Of a stretch of DNA of 64,000 nt, positions 9,125 to 17,766 are shown one piece after another (position 1 is the stretch's first letter; each line of letters begins with the position of its first letter). Source of the stretch: an uncultured Acidobacteriota bacterium (GTDB lineage: Bacteria; Acidobacteriota; Terriglobia; Bryobacterales; Bryobacteraceae); the NCBI GenBank assembly GCA_902826685.1, contig CADEFT010000001.1, positions 39,777 through 103,776 of the forward strand, given 5' to 3'. The translations under genes were made by a program, and so were the position numbers. The notes below the pieces were generated by a model. It was given only the letters and a program-made list of their open reading frames with translations. It did not search any database and was not told the DNA's origin.

Positions 9125-10878
9125 TGCGCTTTGGCCACCACTGTGATTTCTACCGATGGCATCGGCCGGCGGACAAAATTGAACAAATTTGTCAGCGGGC
9201 CGCGCCAGAGATTGGCGTGGGCTTCCACCACTTGCCCGGCGCCCTTCCCGAAGATCCTTACCGCATATGTGCCCGGCTGCAGCGTTTCCGGAATGCTGAC
9301 TTTCAGTGCCAGCTCCGGCGTGGTCATCTGTAATCCATCGGCGCCAAGTTCCCAGGCCTGATCGGCGCGAAACTTTCCTTGCGCGGCGAAGGCCCCCTCC
9401 ACCCACACTTCCACTTCTTCTTTCTCAAAGCCCTCTTCCCGCGCCATCTGGACTTTGATCTCGGCGGTCCCACCTGGCTCGGCCACGATGCTTTCCGGCA
9501 GCGCCCACAGATGAAACGAAGGCCGTCCCGCGGCGGCGCGCAGGCGATAGACATACGATGGGCCGCCACGGCCCAGTCGATCGCGCACCACCGCCGTCCA
9601 TTCGCCATCGGCGTCCGGCGTATGGAACAGGCTGCTGTCGGGATTGCCGAGGGAAGCGGCGCCGGAGACGATATCGTCATTCGAAGCCACCGTCCTGCCC
9701 GCGCCATCCCGCAGTTCCAGCACCGAATCGAGATGGGGCGAACCATACTGCGCCGCGTTCACCCACAGGTGCACCGGCGCGCCCTTCTTTACGGAGATGG
9801 GAAACGTACCGCGATCGCCGGGACGCCGCAGCACACCGTCGAAAGCCTGCTCGCCCGCGGGAGACACCTCGTAGGACGAAACGTCGGTCTCGCCGTTCGA
9901 ACCGCGAATCCACAACCGCCACAGGCCCGGCCGCGCGCCGGTGAGATCGAACTCGAATCCGGCATGATCGGGGCTGCGGCTCACCACCGTACCTTGAATG
10001 CGCTCAACCGCGGACGGATCGGACTTTAAATCGATCGCGAGGTTGTGGGGATACGTCAACCGGTAAAACTCGGCTTGCCGCGCGCGTGCCAGCCAGACCG
10101 ACTCCACCGCCAGCAGCCCGTTCCCGCTAATCCCGGTGCGCGCCTTCGACCCGGCCGCGCCGCCAAGAGAAGTCAGAAAATCGACGCGTGGCAGGCCGGA
10201 CACACGCAGAATGTAGGTGTTGTTTTTGGGGTCGGCGGCACGCGGACCGTGATACTGATCCACATGCAGCAGGTAACGGCCGGCGGCTGCGAACTGATGC
10301 TCGAAATAAGGGGCGTCGTCGTAGTCGGAGCGGTCGTCGGAAGAGACCAACAACCTGCCCTCGGCGTTAAGCAGGTGCAGGCGGCAATCCAGGTTCGATC
10401 CATACTCGATGGCGCGGATCTCGAACGTGAGCCGCTCGCCCGCACTGGCTTCGAAGGCGTAGTAATCGCTTTCGCCGCGATCCTTCAACTCCCCATAGAC
10501 CTCGGCCGGCAGCGCGGGAATGGCTTGGGCATGCGCGTCTTCGTCGTTCGGTTCCATTTCGCGCACGGCGGCGAACTGGCCGGCGTTGAACAGCATGGCA
10601 TTCGACTTTCCGCCGGGTCCTTTCAGCCGCAGCCAGTGGGGCCCGAGCGCCGCGTTGGGGCCGATCGCCACCACGCCGCGTACCAGGCCGGGCTTGGATT
10701 CGATGGTTCGCTTCCAGGCGAGATCCTGCTGGTCAAACTCAGCCGAGTCGATGCGGTCGAGACGCGCGCCGGTGAACTCCACCTCGACTTCGGTACCACG
10801 CTGGCCGCCCAGCGGATACAGACGCACGACCGAAGGCGGAGTCAGCGCCGCCGCGGCGGCCAGGGCGAGCAGCAGCAT
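9121..10878 (-). CDS. Secreted PPC-domain (pre-peptidase C-terminal-like) beta-sandwich protein
   Basis: A 585-aa exported protein with a short hydrophobic signal peptide. An Ig-like TIG-type stretch follows (YPLGGQRGTEVEVEFTG, about 20-50). At least two PPC-like beta-sandwich modules can be seen: one around 130-220 (GESDYYAFEASAGERLTFEI, then SDDRSDYDDAPYFEHQF) and one around 345-450 (DSVLELRDGAGRTVASNDD). Such proteins are repeatedly found beside DUF1549/DUF1553 and DUF1501 genes in Acidobacteria and Planctomycetes, where their role is undefined. It starts 2 bp after the DUF1501 stop and its own stop overlaps the next start by 4 bp. No protease active site is seen. Confidence 0.85.
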   Translation of the reverse strand: MLLLALAAAAALTPPSVVRLYPLGGQRGTEVEVEFTGARLDRIDSAEFDQQDLAWKRTIESKPGLVRGVVAIGPNAALGPHWLRLKGPGGKSNAMLFNAGQFAAVREMEPNDEDAHAQAIPALPAEVYGELKDRGESDYYAFEASAGERLTFEIRAIEYGSNLDCRLHLLNAEGRLLVSSDDRSDYDDAPYFEHQFAAAGRYLLHVDQYHGPRAADPKNNTYILRVSGLPRVDFLTSLGGAAGSKARTGISGNGLLAVESVWLARARQAEFYRLTYPHNLAIDLKSDPSAVERIQGTVVSRSPDHAGFEFDLTGARPGLWRLWIRGSNGETDVSSYEVSPAGEQAFDGVLRRPGDRGTFPISVKKGAPVHLWVNAAQYGSPHLDSVLELRDGAGRTVASNDDIVSGAASLGNPDSSLFHTPDADGEWTAVVRDRLGRGGPSYVYRLRAAAGRPSFHLWALPESIVAEPGGTAEIKVQMAREEGFEKEEVEVWVEGAFAAQGKFRADQAWELGADGLQMTTPELALKVSIPETLQPGTYAVRIFGKGAGQVVEAHANLWRGPLTNLFNFVRRPMPSVEITVVAKAQ

Positions 10879-10880
10879 AG

Positions 10881-12149
10881 CTATCCCAGAACCTCCTGGA
10901 TCGGAACGCCGTCTTTGTTGATGAGCACGGGCCGGTTGGGCCCGGGCAGCGGCTTGTGCGCGTCGATGCCGAGGATGCGGTAGACGGTGGCGGCAAGGTC
11001 TTCAATTCGAACGGGCCGCTCGATGGGCGCCGATGCGTTGGCGTCGGATTTGCCGATCACCAGGCCGCGCGGCACACCCGCACCGGCCATCACCACCGAA
11101 AACACACCGGGCCAGTGGTCGCGCCCGCCCTGCGGGTTGAGCTTCGGCGTGCGGCCGAACTCGCCGATGCCCAGCACCAGCGTGGTGGCGAGCATGCCGC
11201 GCTCTTCCAGATCCTCCACCAGCGCGGTGAACGCCTGGTCGAAATCCGGCAGCAGCTTGGCGTAGCCGGGCTCGTGACTGGTGTGCGTGTCGTAGCCGCC
11301 GTGGTAGACGCTTGAAAGTCGCACGCCCGCTTCCACCAGGCGGCGGCTCAGCAACGCGCCCTGCCCCACGGTGCCGCGGCCGTAGCGGTCGCGCAGTTTC
11401 TCCGGTTCCTGGTGGATATCGAAAGCCTTCCGGGTATCGGGCGAGGCGACCAGATCGAAAGCCTTCTGGTAGAACTCGTCCATCGCACCCATCAGCGGCG
11501 ATTTCGCCGTGGCTTCGAACTCGCGATCCACCGCCTCCAACAGCTTCTTGTTCGAAAGCGCTTCCTCGAGTGTGGTGCCGTCGGGCAGCCCGACATCCTT
11601 GACGCGATAGTCCTTCGCCTTCGGATCGCCGGCCACGAATTGATCGTAGGCCGAGCCGAGGAATCCGGCTTCGCCCGCATCCTTGCGATCGGGGATGACG
11701 ACATAGGGCGGCAACCCGTTGCGCGGCCCCAACTCGCGGCTGACGACGGATCCGAAGCTCGGATGCTGCAGCTCATTGCGCGGCTTGGTTCCGCTCATCA
11801 TATACTTGCGGCCCACGTCGTGAATGGCGACGTCGGAAGTCATCGACCGGATGAGCGTGAACTTGTTGGCGATGCCGGCCATCCTGGGCACCAACTCGGT
11901 GAAATGAATTCCGGGCAGCGCGGTGGGAATCGGCTTGAAGCTGCCGCGGATCTCGGGCGGCGCTTCGGGTTTGGGATCCCAGGAACTGAGCTGGCAGCAG
12001 CCGCCATCCTGAAACAGCACGATGCAGGAAACGTCGCGCCGGGCGCCGGCGGCCCGCAGCAGAGACGGCAGGTTCAACCCGGAGAACGCAAGCGCGCCAA
12101 CGCGCAGCAGCCGGCGGCGGGAAAGATCGCGATGAAAGCGTAGCTCCAT
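10881..12149 (-). CDS. DUF1501 family protein with Tat signal
   Basis: A 422-aa member of DUF1501, a family predicted to have an alkaline phosphatase/sulfatase-like fold. The N-terminus has a twin-arginine motif (SRRRLLRVG) followed by a hydrophobic stretch, so export of a folded protein is expected. Family-typical motifs include YDTHTSHEPGY near the middle and GEFGRTP-KLN-GRDHWP further on; the last is the best-known DUF1501 signature. It lies 10 bp after the DUF1549/DUF1553 gene, the usual partner. The biochemical activity of this pairing has not been established; the family names only describe conserved regions. Confidence 0.92.
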   Translation of the reverse strand: MELRFHRDLSRRRLLRVGALAFSGLNLPSLLRAAGARRDVSCIVLFQDGGCCQLSSWDPKPEAPPEIRGSFKPIPTALPGIHFTELVPRMAGIANKFTLIRSMTSDVAIHDVGRKYMMSGTKPRNELQHPSFGSVVSRELGPRNGLPPYVVIPDRKDAGEAGFLGSAYDQFVAGDPKAKDYRVKDVGLPDGTTLEEALSNKKLLEAVDREFEATAKSPLMGAMDEFYQKAFDLVASPDTRKAFDIHQEPEKLRDRYGRGTVGQGALLSRRLVEAGVRLSSVYHGGYDTHTSHEPGYAKLLPDFDQAFTALVEDLEERGMLATTLVLGIGEFGRTPKLNPQGGRDHWPGVFSVVMAGAGVPRGLVIGKSDANASAPIERPVRIEDLAATVYRILGIDAHKPLPGPNRPVLINKDGVPIQEVLG

Positions 12150-12159
12150 GATGGCGGCC

Positions 12160-14595
12160 TCAATGATTCAACTGAAATTCCTTCGAGTTCAACAGCACGA
12201 GCAGAATGTTCTCAAGCGTCCGCCTCAGCGGCCGTCCGGCGGCCGACTCTTCACCCAAATGGCGAGCCATCAACTGCCGCTCCGCATCGCGCATCTGGCG
12301 CGAGTAGGCCCGTTCATACAACGTTCCGATCAGGTCCGCTTCCGGCGTGCCGGCCGCCAGCAGGCGCCCGATGACATTGTCCTCGGCTTCGATCTTGTCC
12401 TTCAAGGTGGCGCGATTCATCAGGTGCAACGCCTGGCTCATGGTGGGCGCTTCGTGGCGGGTACCCAGAAAATCGCGGCGCGGGAAACCGAACGTGGCCA
12501 GAAAATGGGACGGCGCGTCGTTGATCTCCAGATCCTTGGCGAGCGTGCCCGGCGGATGATCGGCGAACTTCTGCGGCACGCCGGTGAGCTGAGAGATGGA
12601 ATCGAGCAGCGCCTCGGCTGGCAGGCGCCTCGGCTGGTAGCGGGCAAACAGCAGCCGCTCGAGCTCCGGAGATTGTTCCGCCGCCGGCCGCGACGACAAC
12701 TGATAGGTGGCGGAGTTGTAAATCAGGCGGTCCATCTCGCGCAGGCTGAAGCGCTTTTCGATGAAGTAAGACGCCAGCCGGTCGAGCAGTTCGCGATTGG
12801 TGGGCGGATTGGTGGAGCGGAAATCGTCGAACGGTTCCACGATGCCGGTGCCGAAACTCGCATGCCAGACGCGGTTCACGGTGGCGCGCGCAAAGTAAGG
12901 ATTGGCGGGCGCGGTAATCCATTTGGCGAGCTTCTCGCGCCGGTCTTCCCGGGCGGCGAACCGGTCCGGCGCACTCGCCAGCACGCGCGGCGCAACGGCT
13001 TTCTTCGTTACCGGATGTTCGAGCTCGGCGGCGTCCTCCAGATACCAGGTGCGGCGGTAGACGCCATGGCCGATCTTCACCCGCATGCGGGCGAAGAAGG
13101 CGGCGAGTCCATAGAAATCGTCCTGCGTGAAATTCTCCAGCGGATGGTTGTGGCACTCGGCGCATTCCATGCGCAATCCCAGAAACAGCCGCGTCACGGT
13201 GGGCGTTGCGGCCTTGGGATCGAACTTGTTCAGCATGAAATCGGTGGCGGGCATCCAGAAGCCGCCGGCCGGATTGACCACGGTGTCGCCCTGGCTGGTG
13301 AGCAGGTCGCGTACGGTTTCATCGTAGGGGCGATCGGTCTCCACCTGCCGCTTCAGCCATTCGCGAAACGAACCCATGGGCCGGCCCTGGCTGAACAACT
13401 GCGTATTGCGGAACCAGTCTTCGAAACGCAGCGTGCGGTAGGCGATGTACTCGGGATGCGCCAGCAGCGTGTCGACGGTCAGACGGCGGCGGTCCGCGGA
13501 GGGGAGATCGAGAAAGGCGCGCCGCTCGCCGGGCGTGGGAATGCGTCCGATGGCGTCGATGGTGACGCGGCGCAGGAACTCGTCGTCGCTTGAGAGCGGC
13601 GCCGGGCGGATGTTCATGCGGCGCAGTTTGGCGAACACCAGATCGTCGATGAAGTTTTGGGAAGGGGGCGCCACGACGGCCGCAGGCTCGCCGATGACGC
13701 CGATCTGCGCGGTGGTGGCGCGTCCCATGGCACGGGCGAGCACGGTGGCCAGGCCCGGTCCGGCGGGCTGCCATGTGCCCGCTTCGCCCAGCTTCACCAC
13801 ACTCTCGTTGGACGTATCAAATCGCACCTCTCGCGTCATGTCGCGCGTGGAGCCGTCGCTCAGCCGCGCCATCACGGCGACGCGCTGCGGCTCGGAGCCT
13901 GGCGTGGCGGTGCGCTCGGCGGGGAACATTTCCAGGCGCTCCACGATGGGGCCGGTGGCGTCGAAGCTCGCGCCCTGCCGCACCCATTCGAGCATCGTCC
14001 GGTACTCCGGCGACCCTTCGGGCAGTACCTTTCCGCCGCCGTGCGCGATCTGGAACGATGGCTTGGCCAGCAGCAGGCTCGCGGCCGGAGTGGTGCGATC
14101 CAGGCGGCGGGTCATCATCGCGTGGTCGGCCGTGGGATCGTAGCCGAACAGCGAGAGTTTGAACCCGTTCTTGCCGGCGATGGCGCCGTGGCAGTTGGAG
14201 GAGTTGCACCCCTTGACGGTGAGAATGGAGACGATATCCGGCGAGAAGCGGACCGCGGCTTCCTGGCCGCCGGAGCGAATTTCAACCGTTTGCGAGGCGG
14301 AGAGAGTGCCGAACTCGGCGGTGATTACCGTCGCGCCGGGCGCCTTGGCGACCGCGGCAACCTCGCTGGAGTCGATGGTCAGCAGCGCCGGATTGGCGGA
14401 TTGAATTCGCGCCTGGCGCGTCACATCGCGATCGATGCCAGCCGCATCGGTGGCGGTTACGACCAGCCTCTGCGAAGCGCCGGGACCGGTCAGCACGAGG
14501 CCCGGCGGTTCCAGGCGCAGGGCGACATACGTCTGCGCCGGGGCGATCGCGGTAAGGGCCAACGCTGCCAGGAATCGCATGCCGGATGCGGCCAT
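12160..14595 (-). CDS. DUF1549/DUF1553 protein with cytochrome-like motifs
   Basis: An 811-aa exported protein; signal peptide at the N-terminus (start at Met1, or Met6 at 14580). An Ig-like BIG2-type domain covers about 28-105. A short cytochrome-like segment has CNSSNCH at 130-136, a CX4CH spacing rather than CX2CH. A second BIG2-like domain lies near 205-290. DUF1549 follows (about 315-510) with a regular haem-binding motif CAECH near residue 477, then DUF1553 to the end. This is the first gene of a five-gene minus-strand operon. Such proteins are usually paired with DUF1501. A redox or polymer-degrading role has been proposed for these families, but it is unproven. Confidence 0.92.
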   Translation of the reverse strand: MAASGMRFLAALALTAIAPAQTYVALRLEPPGLVLTGPGASQRLVVTATDAAGIDRDVTRQARIQSANPALLTIDSSEVAAVAKAPGATVITAEFGTLSASQTVEIRSGGQEAAVRFSPDIVSILTVKGCNSSNCHGAIAGKNGFKLSLFGYDPTADHAMMTRRLDRTTPAASLLLAKPSFQIAHGGGKVLPEGSPEYRTMLEWVRQGASFDATGPIVERLEMFPAERTATPGSEPQRVAVMARLSDGSTRDMTREVRFDTSNESVVKLGEAGTWQPAGPGLATVLARAMGRATTAQIGVIGEPAAVVAPPSQNFIDDLVFAKLRRMNIRPAPLSSDDEFLRRVTIDAIGRIPTPGERRAFLDLPSADRRRLTVDTLLAHPEYIAYRTLRFEDWFRNTQLFSQGRPMGSFREWLKRQVETDRPYDETVRDLLTSQGDTVVNPAGGFWMPATDFMLNKFDPKAATPTVTRLFLGLRMECAECHNHPLENFTQDDFYGLAAFFARMRVKIGHGVYRRTWYLEDAAELEHPVTKKAVAPRVLASAPDRFAAREDRREKLAKWITAPANPYFARATVNRVWHASFGTGIVEPFDDFRSTNPPTNRELLDRLASYFIEKRFSLREMDRLIYNSATYQLSSRPAAEQSPELERLLFARYQPRRLPAEALLDSISQLTGVPQKFADHPPGTLAKDLEINDAPSHFLATFGFPRRDFLGTRHEAPTMSQALHLMNRATLKDKIEAEDNVIGRLLAAGTPEADLIGTLYERAYSRQMRDAERQLMARHLGEESAAGRPLRRTLENILLVLLNSKEFQLNH

Positions 14596-14814
14596 TATAC
14601 TGTTGGGATTGGCTTCTCTGCCTTGGTACGCACTCGCGGCTTTCGGAGAGATCGGCGGATGCTTCGCGTTTTGGGCCTGGCTTTGGCGCTTCGTGCTGAC
14701 AAGAATTGACGCGTTCGCTGGCGGGAGCGGCGGTCATTTTGCTGGGTCCGCGCGCTCGCTGAGCGGCATGGACAACCGGCCCGGCGGATACTATCTTGAA
14801 AAGGCGGAGGTGCC
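14596..14814. promoter_or_regulatory. Divergent intergenic region
   Basis: 219 bp separate the divergent DUF1549/DUF1553 gene and oligogalacturonate lyase gene and must hold both promoters. On the plus side a TACTAT -10-like element (14789-14794) and a GGAGG ribosome site lie just before the ATG at 14815. No convincing -35 box or operator stands out on either strand. Confidence 0.4.
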
Positions 14815-16053
14815 ATGTTTCCACCCTTGTTCGCCGCGGCCATGCTGGCGATGGCCGCTGAAAATGCCGAGCCGCCCGAATCGTGGATCGATCCGGACAC
14901 CGGCCACCGCGTGGTGCGGCTGACCAAAGAGAAAGGCAGCGCCAGCCTTTACTTCAACCAGAACGGCTACACGGCCGACGGGAAGAAGCTTGTCTACACA
15001 TCACCTGCTGGCATCCACGTGCTGGACTTGGCCACCAGGCAGGCGAAGCTGGTGGTGGAAGGACGCGTCAGGCTGATCGACGCGGGCCGCAAGACACAAC
15101 GGGTGTTCTATCTGCGCGACAGCGCCGCCCATTGGACCAACGTGGATACCGGCGAAACGAAAAAGATCGCCGATCTGCCGCCGCGCGGGTCCATCTCCAC
15201 GGTGAACGCGGATGAGACTTTGCTGGCGGGTACGTACATCGAAGGCGAAGGGCGCGATTACAACAATCGCCGCCCGCCGGGACAGCCGGCCGCGGCGCAG
15301 GGCCATCCGCTCGATCAGCCGCGCAACAAGGGCCAGATGATGGAGGAGCGCTGGGCGTCCCGGCTGCCGATGGCTCTCTACACGCTCAACGTAAGCAACG
15401 GCGAATCGAAGGTGATTCATCGCGCCAACGACTGGTTGAATCACCTGCTGTTTTCGCCCACCGATCCGTCGATGCTCATGTTCTGCCACGAAGGTCCCTG
15501 GCACAAAGTGGATCGCATCTGGCTCATGCGCATCGACGGTTCGATGGCCCCGAAGAAGATCCATTCCCGCACGATGGCGATGGAGATCTGGGGCCATGAA
15601 TTCTGGAGCGCCGACGGCAAGACCATCTGGTACGACCTGCAACTGCCGCGCGGCGAGGATTTCTTTCTGGCCGGCTACAAGGTGGATTCGGGCGAGCGCA
15701 CCTGGTATCACCTGCAGCGCAACGAATGGTCGATCCATTTCAACGTCACCGCCGACGGCACGCTGTTCACCGGCGATGGCGGCGACCCTGGCCAAGTGGC
15801 GCACGCGCCCGATGGGCGTTGGATATACCTGTTCCGCCCGGAGCTCATCGCCAACCGCGGCCTGGAAGACAAGAGCTTCGTGCAGCCCGGCGTGCTGCGG
15901 GCCGAAAAGCTGGTGAACATGTCAAAACATCAGTACCGGCTGGAGCCGAACGTGAGCTTCACGCCCGACCACAAATGGGTGGTGTTCCGGTCGAACATGT
16001 TTGGCGACACCTATGTCTTCGCCGTCGAAGTGGCGAAGGCCGTTATAAGATGA
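14815..16053 (+). CDS. Oligogalacturonate lyase-like beta-propeller (PL22 type)
   Basis: A 412-aa protein resembling oligogalacturonide lyases (Pectate_lyase22), which cleave short pectin fragments to 4-deoxy-L-threo-5-hexosulose uronate in pectin catabolism. The start [12 protein letters not shown] followed by [23 protein letters not shown] is characteristic. Candidate metal and catalytic histidines lie in the WGHEFW, WSIHFN and [13 protein letters not shown] segments. A hydrophobic N-terminus could act as a signal peptide, unlike the cytoplasmic Ogl of enterobacteria. It has a GGAGG ribosome site and is followed after 6 bp by a lactonase-type gene. Related acidobacterial proteins are sometimes described only as TolB-like propellers, so substrate is less certain than fold. 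Confidence 0.8.
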   Translation: MFPPLFAAAMLAMAAENAEPPESWIDPDTGHRVVRLTKEKGSASLYFNQNGYTADGKKLVYTSPAGIHVLDLATRQAKLVVEGRVRLIDAGRKTQRVFYLRDSAAHWTNVDTGETKKIADLPPRGSISTVNADETLLAGTYIEGEGRDYNNRRPPGQPAAAQGHPLDQPRNKGQMMEERWASRLPMALYTLNVSNGESKVIHRANDWLNHLLFSPTDPSMLMFCHEGPWHKVDRIWLMRIDGSMAPKKIHSRTMAMEIWGHEFWSADGKTIWYDLQLPRGEDFFLAGYKVDSGERTWYHLQRNEWSIHFNVTADGTLFTGDGGDPGQVAHAPDGRWIYLFRPELIANRGLEDKSFVQPGVLRAEKLVNMSKHQYRLEPNVSFTPDHKWVVFRSNMFGDTYVFAVEVAKAVIR

Positions 16054-16059
16054 ACGCTT

Positions 16060-17181
16060 ATGATTTTCGCGCTTCTTGCAGCGTTCACGGCCTCGACCGC
16101 CGCGGCGGCCGAGTATCTCGCCTTTAGCGGAACCTATACCAACCGCAGTTCGAGCCAGGGCATCTATGCCTTTCGCTTCGATACGGCGACGGGCAAACTG
16201 ACGCCGCTCGGTCTGGCGGCGGCTACCGACAACCCGTCGTTCCTCACCATCCACCAGAACAAGAAGTTCCTCTATGCGGTGAACGAGATCGGCAAGTATC
16301 AGGGCAAGGATACGGGCACCGTGACCGCGTTCGCCATCGACCCGGCGAGCCACAAGCTGACCGAGTTGAACAAGGTGACCACGCAAGGCACGATTCCCTG
16401 TCATCTCAAGGTGGATAAGACGGGCCGGTTCCTGGTGCTGGTCAACTACGGCAGCGGCAGCACGGCGTCGTTTCCGATTCAGCCCGACGGAAAGCTGGGC
16501 GAGGCGGTGAGCGTGCAGCAGCACACCGGGTCCAGCGTCGGACCGCGGCAGAAGGGGCCGCACGCGCACTCCATCAATTTCTCGCCGGATTTCCGCTACG
16601 GCGTGGTGGCCGATCTCGGTCTCGACAAGGTGTTCGTGTACAAGTTCGACTCAAAGTCCGGCGCGCTCACGCCCAACACGCCGCCCGCCATCGATCTGAA
16701 GCCGGGTTCCGGCCCGCGCCACTTTGCGTTCCATCCCAACGGGCGGTTCGGCTATGTGATCAACGAACTCGCCTCCACCATGACCGCGATGGCGTACAAC
16801 GCCAAGGCCGGAAGCTTTACGGAACTCCAGACGCTTTCCACGCTGCCGGCGGGCTTCACGGGCACCACGCATACGGCCGAGGTTGTGGTGCATCCTTCGG
16901 GCCGGTTCGTCTATGGTTCCAATCGCGGGCACGACAGCATCGCGGTGTTCACCGTGGACCCGGCGGCAGGGAAGCTCACCTTCGTCGAAACCACGCCCAC
17001 GCAGGGCAAGACGCCGCGCAATTTCGTGATCGACCCCAGCGGCCAGTTCCTGCTTGCCGAGAACCAGGATTCGAGCAGCATTGTCACCTTCCGCATCGAC
17101 GCCAGGACGGGGCGCCTCACGCCCACCGGCGAGAAGCTGGATACGCCGATGCCGGTCTGTCTGCGATTTTTCTCGCGCTGA
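16060..17181 (+). CDS. Lactonase family protein (6-phosphogluconolactonase-type seven-bladed propeller)
   Basis: A 373-aa beta-propeller of the lactonase family (PF10282; Pgl/YbhE and 3-carboxymuconate cyclase relatives). Recurrent blade motifs such as PSFLTIHQNKKFLYAVNE, HPSGRFVYGSNRGHDSIAVF and IDPSGQFLLAENQ are clear. Unlike cytoplasmic Pgl it has an N-terminal signal peptide ending in AAAAE, so it probably acts outside the cytoplasm on sugar lactones. It lies 6 bp downstream of the oligogalacturonate lyase-like gene, which suggests a shared role in uronate or sugar-acid breakdown; this is inferred from position. Confidence 0.87.
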   Translation: MIFALLAAFTASTAAAAEYLAFSGTYTNRSSSQGIYAFRFDTATGKLTPLGLAAATDNPSFLTIHQNKKFLYAVNEIGKYQGKDTGTVTAFAIDPASHKLTELNKVTTQGTIPCHLKVDKTGRFLVLVNYGSGSTASFPIQPDGKLGEAVSVQQHTGSSVGPRQKGPHAHSINFSPDFRYGVVADLGLDKVFVYKFDSKSGALTPNTPPAIDLKPGSGPRHFAFHPNGRFGYVINELASTMTAMAYNAKAGSFTELQTLSTLPAGFTGTTHTAEVVVHPSGRFVYGSNRGHDSIAVFTVDPAAGKLTFVETTPTQGKTPRNFVIDPSGQFLLAENQDSSSIVTFRIDARTGRLTPTGEKLDTPMPVCLRFFSR

Positions 17182-17207
17182 GAACCGTCCGGCTTTAGAA
17201 TGGTGCC

Positions 17208-17726
17208 ATGGCAGTTAGCGGTCACAACCAGACGCTGCGATGGAGCGATTTTCCGGGCACCCCGCCGGCGGGTGAGACGCTGGATGCGTACACTTCCTCG
17301 ACCTACAACCTGAATTGGGGGTTCGCGCCGGGCCGGACCGACGAGTACCGGTTGGCGAACATTTCGGTCGCCGTCGTTTTGAGGCGCGCCCAAATGTGGT
17401 CCCGGCGTAGCGCGCAATCGGCGCGGCTGCTCAAACACGAGCAGGGGCATTACGATATCGTGGCCATGACGGCACGCGATCTGAGTACAGACCTGACCGC
17501 GCTGGCGAGCCAGGTCTTTACATCCGAAAGCGATCTGCGGGATGCGGTGAACGATCTGGATCGCGCGGCGCGCTCACAGATCGTCAATGCCGATTCGGCC
17601 TACGATACGCAGACCGATCACGGCAATATCGCTACCGCGCAGGCCAGTTGGGATGCGGCCTTTCGCGCGGCGCGTGGTGGCACGCGGTTCCTGGCCGCGC
17701 TGACGGCGCAGGGAATTTCGATATGA
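17208..17726 (+). CDS. DUF922-like putative Zn-dependent protease
   Basis: A 172-aa protein containing HEQGH at 77-81 within LLKHEQGHYDIV, the HEXXH zinc motif seen in DUF922 proteins, which are predicted secreted metalloproteases. The upstream RWSDFPGTPP segment also fits that family. Unlike typical members it has no obvious signal peptide, so its location is unclear. It follows the lactonase gene by 26 bp and precedes a large secreted protein; neither neighbour explains it. Activity is predicted from the motif only. Confidence 0.75.
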   Translation: MAVSGHNQTLRWSDFPGTPPAGETLDAYTSSTYNLNWGFAPGRTDEYRLANISVAVVLRRAQMWSRRSAQSARLLKHEQGHYDIVAMTARDLSTDLTALASQVFTSESDLRDAVNDLDRAARSQIVNADSAYDTQTDHGNIATAQASWDAAFRAARGGTRFLAALTAQGISI

Positions 17727-17766
17727 GGGTGTAGTTGGAAGCGGCCGGATTCCGGTCTTAGCAACA

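Noticed and set aside
9125..9406. N-terminal extension of the helical-repeat gene (copy 1)
   Set aside because: It lies inside the PPC-domain gene and lacks a signal peptide; the ATGA overlap at 9121-9124 gives a better start.
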